Under the pieces are notes generated by a model. It saw nothing but the letters and a program-made list of their open reading frames with translations. It searched no databases and was not told the DNA's origin. Shown piece by piece: positions 7,651 through 13,892 of a DNA stretch of 19,600 nucleotides. Every line of letters starts with the position of its first letter. The stretch's first letter is position 1. Source of the DNA: Kineosporiaceae bacterium (GTDB lineage Bacteria; Actinomycetota; Actinomycetes; Actinomycetales; Angustibacteraceae); assembly GCA_027345905.1 (NCBI GenBank), contig DAIETC010000089.1, positions 1-19,600 of the forward strand, written 5' to 3'. A program made the translations under genes and the position numbers.

Positions 7651-8295
7651 GTGGCATCGGACACGCTGCAGCACCCCCGTTTCGCGCGCGCATGGTTGCG
7701 CCTCGCACCGTTGGTGGAGTCGGCGGGTACGGTGCGGCATCGCCGTGAGCTGCTGGCCCCGTTGTCCGGTGTTGTCTGCGAGGTCGGTGCGGGATCGGGG
7801 TCCAACTTCGAGCACTACCCGCCGGCCGTCGACACCGTGCTTGCCGTCGAGCCCGACGACACCTTACGGGCCGCCGCCGTCAGGGCCGCAGACCGGCTGC
7901 AGTCGACCCGACCCGGCCTGCACATCCAGGTGCTGGACGCGAGCGCGGACGGGTTGCCCTTCGCCGACGGGTCCTTCGACGCCGTGGTGGCCTGTCTCGT
8001 GCTGTGCTCGGTGCCCTACCAGCGCACGGCGCTGGGTCAGATGCACCGGGTGCTGCGCCCTGGCGGCGCTCTTGGCGTCTACGAGCACGTGCGCTCCGCG
8101 CACCGAACTATGGCCCGGCTGCAGGACGCCGTCGTGCCGGTGTGGTCGCGGCTGGCCGGGGGTTGTCACCCGAACCGCGACACCCTGCAGGCTGTCGCGG
8201 ACGCCGGTTTCACCGTCTGCGACAGCCGGGTGCTGGCCTTGCCGGCCAGCCCGCCCGGGCTGCCGCACGTCCTGGCCCACGCCACCCGGCCCTGA
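7651..8295 (+). CDS. METTL7/TMT1-like class I SAM-dependent methyltransferase
   Basis: Cytosolic methyltransferase of 214 residues from the GTG at 7651, with GGAGG 10 bases upstream. The SAM fold shows motif I VVCEVGAGSG (41-50) followed by SNFEHYP, the acidic end of strand 2 in AVEPDD (65-70), GLPFADGSFDAVV (101-113), LVLCSVP (116-122) and MHRVLRPGG (131-139). NFEHYP, LVLCSV, YEHVR and GGCHPNRDT (170-178) are shared, from memory, with the METTL7/TMT1 group, whose human members S-methylate thiols including sulfide. It is divergent from a CstR-like regulator, suggesting a sulfide or thiol substrate. The substrate is inferred only; a UbiE-like general methyltransferase is the alternative. No membrane anchor is seen. 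Confidence 0.85.
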   Translation: MASDTLQHPRFARAWLRLAPLVESAGTVRHRRELLAPLSGVVCEVGAGSGSNFEHYPPAVDTVLAVEPDDTLRAAAVRAADRLQSTRPGLHIQVLDASADGLPFADGSFDAVVACLVLCSVPYQRTALGQMHRVLRPGGALGVYEHVRSAHRTMARLQDAVVPVWSRLAGGCHPNRDTLQAVADAGFTVCDSRVLALPASPPGLPHVLAHATRP

Positions 8296-8354
8296 CCCGC
8301 ACAAAGCACCAGGCCGCCGCGCAAGGCACGCCTCAGACGGACGTCGAGGGCGGG

Positions 8355-10631
8355 TCAGCGCGGGTTGAACCGGCGCAGCCGCAGGCTGTTTGTCACCACG
8401 AAGACCGAGCTGAAGGCCATGGCCGCTCCCGCGATCAGCGGGTTCAGCAGGCCCGCGGCCGCCAGCGGGATCGCGGCCACGTTGTAGGCGAAGGCCCAGA
8501 ACAGGTTGCCCTTGATCGTGCGCAGGGTGGCCCGGGCCAGCCGGATGGCGTCGGCGGCGGCGCGCAGGTCGCCCCGCATCAAGGTGAGGTCCGACGCCTC
8601 GATCGCCACGTCCGTGCCGGTGCCCATCGCCAGCCCCAGGTCGGCGGCCGCCAGCGCCGCGGCGTCGTTCACGCCATCGCCGACCATGGCAACCGTGCGG
8701 CCCTGCGCCTGCAACCTCCTGATCACGGCGACCTTGTCGGCGGGCAGCACCTCGGCGATGACGTCGGCGGCGGGGATGTCGACCGACTCGGCGACCGCCC
8801 GCGCCGCCCGAGCGTTGTCGCCGGTCAGCAGCATCGGGCGCAGGCCGAGGCTGCGCAACGCCACCACCGCCTCGTGCGAGCTCGGTTTGACCGTGTCAGC
8901 CACCACTACTACCGCACGAACCGCGCCGTCCCAGCCCACCCAGACGGGGGTGTGGCCCTTGGCTTGCGCCGCGTCGGCGGCGCTGAGCAGGTCTGCGCCG
9001 GCGTACTGCGCCCACTGCGACTCCAGCCAGGTTCGCCGCCCTGCGACGACGGCGTGTCCGGCCACGACACCGGACACGCCGAACCCATCGTGGCTGGCGA
9101 AGTCCTGCACCTCGGTCAGCGGCTCGTCGCCGATCCGCGCCCGGGCGCTGGCAGCGATGGCCGCGGCGATCGGGTGCGCCGAGGCCGCCTCGAGTGCGCC
9201 GGCCAGGGCCAGCACCTGCGAGCTGTCCGTGCCGTCGGCGGCTACGACGTCCAGCACGCTCATCGCGCCGCTGGTCACCGTGCCGGTCTTGTCCAGCACG
9301 ATGGTGTCGATCCGACGGGTGGACTCCAGGATCTGCGGGCCCTTGATCAAGATGCCGAGCTGCGCGCCGCGGCCCGTGCCCACGAGCAGGGCCGTCGGGG
9401 TGGCCAGTCCCAGCGCACACGGACACGCGATGATCAGCACGGCCACTGCCGCGGTGAACGCGGTGGCCGCGCCGGCGCCGCTGGCCAGCCATCCCAGCAA
9501 GGTCAGTAGCGAGAGCACCATGACGACCGGCACGAAGACCGCCGCGACCCGGTCGGCGAGCCGCTGGACGGGTGCCTTCCCGCTCTGCGCGTCCTGCACG
9601 AGGCGACCGATCTGCGCCAGCTGGGTGTCGGCCCCCACGCGGGTGGCTCGCACCAGCAGCCGTCCCCCGGCGTTGACCGTTCCCCCGGTGACGCCCTCCC
9701 CAGGCCGGACCTCGACCGGCACCGACTCACCGGTCAGCATCGACGCGTCCACCGCCGAGGTGCCCTGGGTGATCACGCCGTCGGTAGCGAACTTTTCGCC
9801 GGGTCGGACGACGAACACGTCGCCGACAACTAGCTGGCTGATCGGGATCCGGGCCTCGCCAGCGCCCTCGCGGAGCACTGCGACGTCCTTGGCGCCCAGA
9901 TCCAGGAGCGCGCGCATGGCCGCCCCGGACTGGCGCTTCGCGCGCGCCTCCAGGTAGCGCCCGCCCAGCAGGAACACGCTCACCGCCGAGGCCACCTCGA
10001 GGTAGATCTCGTGCGCTCCGGTGCCTCGTTCGGGCAGCAGGCGCAGGGTCATGTGCATGCCCGGCATGCCGGCGCCACCCAGGAACAGCGCCCACAGGGA
10101 CCACAGGTATGCGGCGCCCACCCCGAGGCTGACGAGGGTGTCCATGGTCGCCGCACCGTGGCGGCCATTTGTCCAGGCGGCCCGGTGGAACGGCCACGCG
10201 CCCCACACGACGACCGGCGATGCGAGCGTCAGCGACGCCCACTGCCAGTAGTCGAACTGCACGGCCGGCACCATGGCCAGCAGGACGACAGGCACAGTCA
10301 GGAGGGCGCAGACCACCAGTCGCTGGCGCAATGAGGCGCTCTCGTCCCGCGCCGCCGGGCCGTCGTCGCTCTCGCCCGGCTCGCCCGGGGCTTGGCTCGG
10401 CAGCGTCGCGCGGTAGCCGGTCGCTTCGACGACCGCAACCAGCTCGTCCGGGGCCATCTCGGCCGGGAAGGTCACCTTCGCTGTCTCGGTCGCATAGTTG
10501 ACGTCTGCCTGGACGCCGTCCAGCTTGTTCAGCTTCTTCTCGATGCGGCCGGCGCACGAGGCGCAGGTCATGCCGGAGATCGACAGCTCGATGCTCGTCG
10601 AGCCCCGTGGGGTCGTGGGCGTGGCGCTCAT
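8355..10631 (-). CDS. copA: Copper-exporting P1B-type ATPase CopA
   Basis: ATP-driven Cu(I) exporter of the membrane, 758 residues. One N-terminal HMA domain carries GMTCASC (C23, C26). Two helices (about 104-148) precede the P-type core with TGES (300-303), the intramembrane CPC (403-405), the phosphorylated D447 in DKTGT, the nucleotide-binding SAHP (484-487) and GDGVNDAAAL (651-660). The last helices carry YNVAAIPLAAG-like and SSVFVVTNSLRL, the Asn/Ser residues typical of Cu(I) selectivity. A Met/His-rich loop, GAGMPGMHM (about 186-194), faces outside between early helices. The gene lies 22 bp after copZ and is the last gene of csoR-copZ-copA. It converges with the methyltransferase gene. 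Confidence 0.97.
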   Translation of the reverse strand: MSATPTTPRGSTSIELSISGMTCASCAGRIEKKLNKLDGVQADVNYATETAKVTFPAEMAPDELVAVVEATGYRATLPSQAPGEPGESDDGPAARDESASLRQRLVVCALLTVPVVLLAMVPAVQFDYWQWASLTLASPVVVWGAWPFHRAAWTNGRHGAATMDTLVSLGVGAAYLWSLWALFLGGAGMPGMHMTLRLLPERGTGAHEIYLEVASAVSVFLLGGRYLEARAKRQSGAAMRALLDLGAKDVAVLREGAGEARIPISQLVVGDVFVVRPGEKFATDGVITQGTSAVDASMLTGESVPVEVRPGEGVTGGTVNAGGRLLVRATRVGADTQLAQIGRLVQDAQSGKAPVQRLADRVAAVFVPVVMVLSLLTLLGWLASGAGAATAFTAAVAVLIIACPCALGLATPTALLVGTGRGAQLGILIKGPQILESTRRIDTIVLDKTGTVTSGAMSVLDVVAADGTDSSQVLALAGALEAASAHPIAAAIAASARARIGDEPLTEVQDFASHDGFGVSGVVAGHAVVAGRRTWLESQWAQYAGADLLSAADAAQAKGHTPVWVGWDGAVRAVVVVADTVKPSSHEAVVALRSLGLRPMLLTGDNARAARAVAESVDIPAADVIAEVLPADKVAVIRRLQAQGRTVAMVGDGVNDAAALAAADLGLAMGTGTDVAIEASDLTLMRGDLRAAADAIRLARATLRTIKGNLFWAFAYNVAAIPLAAAGLLNPLIAGAAMAFSSVFVVTNSLRLRRFNPR

Positions 10632-10653
10632 GTCGGGTTCGCCCTTCGCTCGC

Positions 10654-10881
10654 TCAGCCGTCGTCGCTCAACCGGTAGTCACCGGCCTCCTCGAGCGCGG
10701 CCGCGACCTGGTCGCGACTCAGGGGCGTCTGGCTGGTGACGCGGACGCTCGAGATGGCACCGGCGTCCAGGTCGACCCGGACGTCGCTGACACCGGGCAA
10801 TGCCGACAGCTCGGCGGTGACCGCTGACGCGCAGTGCGCGCACGTCATCCCGCGCACGTGATAGTCGGTGGTGGTGCTCAA
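10654..10881 (-). CDS. copZ: CopZ-like copper chaperone (HMA domain)
   Basis: A 75-residue single-domain Cu(I) chaperone that hands copper to CopA. The metal site is GMTCAHC (residues 11-17; C14, C17), followed by the beta-alpha-beta HMA pattern (ALPGVSDVRVDL, VAAALEEAGDYRL). The start is a TTG at 10881, five bases after a strong AAGGAGGT, so strong SD pairing offsets a weak start codon. The gene sits between csoR (41 bp upstream) and copA in one operon. Confidence 0.95.
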   Translation of the reverse strand: MSTTTDYHVRGMTCAHCASAVTAELSALPGVSDVRVDLDAGAISSVRVTSQTPLSRDQVAAALEEAGDYRLSDDG

Positions 10882-10922
10882 GGCGGACCTCCTTCGTGTC
10901 TGCTGCCCGGCAGGGAGCCAGG

Positions 10923-11249
10923 TCAGGACCGCACCAGCCGGGCGATGGCGGCCGAGGCTTCCTGCAGCTTGGTGTCACGCTCGGCGCCTCCTGCGGCGAC
11001 CGCATTGACCACGCAGTGGGCCAGGTGCTCGTCGAGCAGGCTGAGGGCGACCGCCTGCAGCGCCTTGGTGGCCGCCGACACCTGGGTGAGGACGTCGATG
11101 CAGTACTGGTCCTGCTCGATCATCCGGGCGATACCGCGCACCTGCCCCTCGACCCGGCGCAGACGCTGTAGCTGAGCGCCCTTCGTGGCACTGTAGCCGG
11201 GCACGACCGGCGAGGCTGCGCCGTTGGGCGCCGCGCACTCTTGCGACAT
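10923..11249 (-). CDS. csoR: Copper-sensing repressor CsoR
   Basis: Cu(I)-responsive tetrameric repressor of 108 residues. The full Cys-His-Cys copper site is present: C50 in DQYCIDVLTQVSA, then H75 and C79 in DEHLAHCV. The basic helix is QLQRLRRVEGQVRGIARMIEQD. The ATG at 11249 has GGAGG four bases upstream; the frame remains open to 11450 but there covers the operator and the upstream terminator. A canonical operator sits at 11265-11281. This is the first gene of the copper efflux operon, so it should be autorepressed and released by Cu(I). Confidence 0.95.
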   Translation of the reverse strand: MSQECAAPNGAASPVVPGYSATKGAQLQRLRRVEGQVRGIARMIEQDQYCIDVLTQVSAATKALQAVALSLLDEHLAHCVVNAVAAGGAERDTKLQEASAAIARLVRS

Positions 11250-11264
11250 GTCACCTCCACCAAG

Positions 11265-11289
11265 ACACCCCCCAGGGGTATTCAGCATA
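11265..11289 (-). promoter_or_regulatory. csoR promoter and CsoR operator
   Basis: The reverse strand reads ATACCCC-TGG-GGGGTGT (11281-11265), matching the CsoR consensus ATACCC...GGGTAT. TATGCT (11289-11284) just upstream is a good -10 hexamer, so the operator covers the likely transcription start, the classical layout for copper-relieved repression. The -35 is not clear; it would fall in the neighbouring hairpin. Confidence 0.72.
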
Positions 11290-11292
11290 CAG

Positions 11293-11328
11293 CAGAACGG
11301 CCGCGGACACGTGCCCGCGGCCGTTCTG
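11293..11328. terminator. Strong hairpin terminator behind the RTX gene
   Basis: CAGAACGGCCGCGG (11293-11306) and CCGCGGCCGTTCTG (11315-11328) form a perfect 14-bp stem with an 8-base loop. It lies 12 bases past the RTX stop on the reverse strand and before the csoR promoter, so it should insulate the copper operon from RTX transcription. No long U-tract follows, as is usual in high-GC actinobacteria. Confidence 0.8.
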
Positions 11329-11340
11329 GAGACGCAGCGA

Positions 11341-12219
11341 TCAGGTGGTCGCAGAAGTGCTGTCCGCCGAGTCGGCGTCGTCCTCGCCGTGGTCGTCGGC
11401 GCAGGTGACCGTCGCGGAGTCGTCGTCGCACTCGTCGACGCCGGTGCCACCGTTTACGACGTCGACGCCGGTGCCACCGTTGACCACGTCGTCGTCGGTC
11501 CCGCCGTTCACAACATCGTCGTCCGTCCCGCCGTTCAGGTGGTCATCTCCCGCGTCGCCGTTCACGACGTCGTCCCCTGCCTGGCCGTCTTCGACGTCGG
11601 CGCCGAGGCCCCCAGAGAGCACGTCGTTGCCCGTGCCGCCCAGCTCGACGTCGTTGCCGGCCTGGCCGTACTCGCGGTCGTTGCCGCCGTCGCCGAGCAG
11701 CCGGTCGTTGCCGGTGCCCCCCACCAGCAGGTCGTGCCCGTCACCGCCGCTCTCGATGTCGTTGCCAGCGCCACCGACCTCGATGTCGTTGCCGGCCTGG
11801 CCGTACTCGCGGTCGTTGCCGTTGCCGCCGAGCAGCCGGTCGTTGCCGGTGCCGCCCACCAGGACGTCGTTGCCGTCGCCGGCGTTCTCGATGTCGTTGC
11901 CCGAGTCACCGTAGATGTGGTCGGTGCCCGCGCCGGTGCTGATCCGGTCGTCTCCAGCGCCGCCGTACACCGTGTCGTTGCCGCTGCCGGTGCAGACGAT
12001 GTCGTTGCCGCCACCGGCGTAGACGGTGTCTCCGCCGCCGAAGGTCACGATGACGTCGGCGTGCGAGGTGCCGCGGATCACGTCGTGGTGCCCGGTGCCG
12101 ACGATGGTGGCCTTGTAGCCCATACACGTGGGCGTGCTCGCGTACGCAGCTGTGGGCTGCCCGGACAGCAGCAGGACGACGGGTGCGGCGCCCAGGGCGA
12201 TGACGGTACGAAGTCGCAT
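11341..12219 (-). CDS. Secreted RTX (hemolysin-type calcium-binding) beta-roll protein
   Basis: Exported protein of 292 residues. A Sec signal peptide (MRLRTVIALGAAPVVLLLSG, cleavage near 26-28) is followed almost entirely by GGxGxDxxx nonapeptide repeats, roughly 20 or more from about residue 40 to 265. Such repeats fold into a Ca2+-bound parallel beta-roll. No catalytic or adhesion domain is recognisable, so a structural or surface role is more likely than a toxin. The tail (about 265-292) is very acidic (ECDDDSATVTCADDHGED). The Sec signal contrasts with Gram-negative RTX proteins, which use type I secretion. Residues about 115-205 hold a higher-order 45-residue repeat. The ATG at 12219 follows GGAG ten bases upstream. 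A sigma-28-like promoter lies at 12345-12372 and a strong terminator follows the stop. Confidence 0.88.
   Translation of the reverse strand: MRLRTVIALGAAPVVLLLSGQPTAAYASTPTCMGYKATIVGTGHHDVIRGTSHADVIVTFGGGDTVYAGGGNDIVCTGSGNDTVYGGAGDDRISTGAGTDHIYGDSGNDIENAGDGNDVLVGGTGNDRLLGGNGNDREYGQAGNDIEVGGAGNDIESGGDGHDLLVGGTGNDRLLGDGGNDREYGQAGNDVELGGTGNDVLSGGLGADVEDGQAGDDVVNGDAGDDHLNGGTDDDVVNGGTDDDVVNGGTGVDVVNGGTGVDECDDDSATVTCADDHGEDDADSADSTSATT
11680..11890 (-). repeat. 135-bp higher-order repeat inside the RTX gene
   Basis: Five nonapeptides beginning LVGGTGNDR, LLGGNGNDR and EYGQAGNDI form a 45-residue unit that recurs immediately with few changes (LVGGTGNDR, LLGDGGNDR, EYGQAGNDV). The DNA is correspondingly similar (tggccgtactcgcggtcgtt occurs twice). 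It looks like an in-frame segmental duplication. The bounds given are approximate. Confidence 0.65.
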
Positions 12220-12304
12220 GGTTCTTTTCTCCCGGAGTTGGAATCCATCGGGTCGTTCACCGGCCGGTTGGCTGGTGCTCACTGCCGCAATCGCCAGCGC
12301 AGGC

Positions 12305-12326
12305 GCGTAGTTACGCCAACGCGTAA
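12305..12326. promoter_or_regulatory. Clustered inverted repeats upstream of the RTX gene
   Basis: GCGTA-GT-TACGC (12305-12316) overlaps TTACGC-CAAC-GCGTAA (12311-12326), giving three alternating GCGTA half-sites. They lie in the predicted 5' region of the RTX gene, between its start and its putative promoter. This is a candidate operator with unknown protein. Confidence 0.35.
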
Positions 12327-12344
12327 AGTTTTGGTTTGGCTCCG

Positions 12345-12372
12345 GTATCGCCGGTTCGCCCAGGGGGCTTAG
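12345..12372 (-). promoter_or_regulatory. Putative sigma-28-like promoter of the RTX gene
   Basis: The reverse strand reads CTAAG (12372-12368), 15 bases, then GGCGATAC (12352-12345). This resembles the FliA/WhiG consensus TAAA-N15-GCCGATAA and has the same spacing as the element before the beta-helix gene. The leader would be about 120 bases. Confidence 0.45.
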
Positions 12373-12433
12373 GTAGGTCACGAGCGTTGCCGATGCACGT
12401 GACGAACAGCTGACGGGGCTTGAGAGGTGGCCG

Positions 12434-13033
12434 GTGGTCGACGAGGACGCGCTGGTCGAGGCCGCCCGCGCGGGCGGCACGCGGGCCTTCGCGCGCCTGT
12501 GGGAGCTGTTGTCGCCGTCCGTGGTGGGGTATGTGCGTTCCCGTGGGGTCGCCGAGCCCGATGATCTGACCAGCGAGGTGTTCGTGGCCGCCTTCGCCCG
12601 GATCGGGGACTTCGCCGGCGACGCAGCGGCGTTTCGGCGCTTCCTGTTCACCCTGGCGCACCACAAGGCAGTGGACGACGTCCGGCGCCGTTTCGGCCCC
12701 CGCGCGCGCCGGCACGAGCCGCTCGACCACCTCAATGATCCCCGCACGGCCCCGAGCGCCGAGGACGAGGCGCTGCGCGAGCTGTATGGCGAGCAGGTGC
12801 AGGGGCTGCTCGCCGCCCTGGCGCCGGCGCAGCGCGAGGTTCTGTTGCTGCGGGTGGTTGCCTGCCTGGACGTGGGTGAAGTAGCTGCGGTGCTGGGGCG
12901 CAGCGAAGGCGCGATCAAGCAGCTGCAGCACCGGGCGTTGAGCACGCTGCGTCGCCGGATTGGTGACGCCGCAAGCCAGCCGGCCTGCGGCGTGACCGAC
13001 GCGGGTGCGCAGACGATAGCCAGGGTGACATGA
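12434..13033 (+). CDS. ECF-type RNA polymerase sigma factor
   Basis: Alternative sigma factor of 199 residues with regions 2 and 4 only. Region 2 is around 12-85 (FARLWELLSPSVVGYVRSRG, PDDLTSEVFVAAFARI, FRRFLFTLAHHKAVDDVRRR). Region 4 is about 122-176 (LLAALAPAQREVLLLRVV, LGRSEGAIKQLQHRALSTLRRR), a helix-turn-helix for -35 contact. No SnoaL-type extension is present. The GTG start at 12434 has AGAGGTGG upstream, and the stop overlaps the next start (ATGA). The coupled gene encodes a single-pass membrane protein in the usual anti-sigma position, so a membrane-gated envelope response is inferred. It is divergent from the RTX gene, across a 214-bp intergenic region. Confidence 0.9.
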   Translation: MVDEDALVEAARAGGTRAFARLWELLSPSVVGYVRSRGVAEPDDLTSEVFVAAFARIGDFAGDAAAFRRFLFTLAHHKAVDDVRRRFGPRARRHEPLDHLNDPRTAPSAEDEALRELYGEQVQGLLAALAPAQREVLLLRVVACLDVGEVAAVLGRSEGAIKQLQHRALSTLRRRIGDAASQPACGVTDAGAQTIARVT

Positions 13034-13845
13034 ACATGCCAGGTGACATGAACGAGGACGAGCTCGAGCGACTGATGCGCGGCGGCCCCACCGGCGCGGA
13101 CCGGCCACTGGCCGATGTCCTGGCCCGGATTCGGCAGGGGCCCGCGCGACCCGCCGTGCCCTCGTCATGGCTGACGGCCGTGCTGGATGGCGTGGCCGTG
13201 GGGGAGGAACCCGGCCACCCGACCCCGCCGCTGCCTGCGCCGCGTCCCCCTCGGCGGCCGCGGTGGGGGCGGCTGGCTTTGGCCCCAGCCCTCAAAGGCG
13301 TGCTGGCCGGAGCGTTTGCGGCCGGCGCGGTCGCCGCCTCGGTGGTGGCCGTGCACGCGGTGAGCCGCGACGAGCGCCTGCCGGTGCGGGTGATCAGTCC
13401 GGCATCGAGCTCGGCGCCTGCACCGATGAGCACGAACCAGTCGACCCCGCAGTCCGGGGCGGGCCGCCCAGGCTCGGACACCGGCGTCCGGTCCGCGACG
13501 GGCGCGGCGACCGGCTCGCATGCGGGGCATGAACCCTTGACCGGCACGCAAGATGCGCACCGGCAGCCAGCACCGGGCGCCTCCGCAACCGAGCCGTCGA
13601 GCACAGAATCGTCGAACAGCGAGCCGTCGAGCACGGAGTCGTCGAACAGCGAGCCGTCGAGCACGGAGTCGTCGAACAGCGAGCCGTCGAGCACGGAGCC
13701 GTCGAGCAGCGAGTCGTCGAGCAGCGAGTCGTCGAGCACGGAGCCCTCGAGCAGCGAGCCGTCCACCGCCCAGCCCCCGGTTAGCGAGCAGTCGAGTCAG
13801 ACCTCCCCGCAGGCGAGCGCACCGGACGGCGCGTCGCAGGAGTAA
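13030..13845 (+). CDS. Single-pass membrane protein with Ser/Glu/Pro repeat stalk; putative unusual anti-sigma factor
   Basis: A 271-residue protein with no family I recognise. The cytosolic N-terminus (1-80) holds a short acidic helix-rich part (MNEDELERLMRGG, LADVLARIRQG) and a Pro/Arg-rich segment. One transmembrane helix follows (about 86-111, ALKGVLAGAFAAGAVAASVV). The outer part (112-271) is low complexity, with a repeated EPSSTESSNS block from about residue 188. It overlaps the sigma gene by ATGA and is in the anti-sigma position, but lacks the HxxxCxxC zinc motif of ZAS anti-sigmas. The outer stalk could span the cell wall or be glycosylated. Function is inferred from position only. 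Confidence 0.78.
   Translation: MNMPGDMNEDELERLMRGGPTGADRPLADVLARIRQGPARPAVPSSWLTAVLDGVAVGEEPGHPTPPLPAPRPPRRPRWGRLALAPALKGVLAGAFAAGAVAASVVAVHAVSRDERLPVRVISPASSSAPAPMSTNQSTPQSGAGRPGSDTGVRSATGAATGSHAGHEPLTGTQDAHRQPAPGASATEPSSTESSNSEPSSTESSNSEPSSTESSNSEPSSTEPSSSESSSSESSSTEPSSSEPSTAQPPVSEQSSQTSPQASAPDGASQE
13591..13770 (+). repeat. 15/30-bp coding tandem repeat
   Basis: Four 30-bp units begin at 13591, 13621, 13651 and 13681 (the second and third are identical), encoding EPSSTESSNS with variation in the last. Units of 15 bp (gagtcgtcgagcagc type) continue to about 13755, with a degenerate copy to 13770. All units are multiples of three, so copy changes would alter only stalk length. Confidence 0.9.
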
Positions 13846-13854
13846 CCGAGCACC

Positions 13855-13870
13855 CGAGGTGAGCGCCTCG
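13855..13870. terminator. Small hairpin after the stalk protein
   Basis: CGAGG-TGAGCG-CCTCG lies 10 bases after the stop at 13845. The stem is short and no U-tract follows, so it is a weak terminator candidate. A CACGATCGTG palindrome (13881-13890) just before the next GTG may belong to that gene's promoter. Confidence 0.3.
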
Positions 13871-13892
13871 TCCCGCCTGGCACGATCGTGGG

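Noticed and set aside
8292..8358. CTGACCCG...CGGGTCAG inverted repeat across convergent stops
   Set aside because: Only 8-bp arms with a 51-base loop that include both stop codons; too weak to call a terminator.
8004..9957. Long forward open frames opposite copA (about 480-500 codons)
   Set aside because: CopA on the reverse strand has all P-type motifs; the forward frames have shadow composition and no family signature.
11440..12010. Regular repeats resembling a CRISPR array
   Set aside because: The period is 27 bp, continuous and in frame with GGxGxDxxx; there are no unique spacers and no cas genes.
11224..12372. A 382-codon forward open frame opposite the RTX gene
   Set aside because: Its repetitive Val/Ala pattern is the antisense of the RTX nonapeptide codons, and it crosses the csoR operator and the terminator.
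12377..12403. GTCACG...CGTGAC inverted repeat before the first ECF sigma gene
   Set aside because: 6-bp arms with a 15-base loop are expected by chance in GC-rich DNA, and no second copy supports it.
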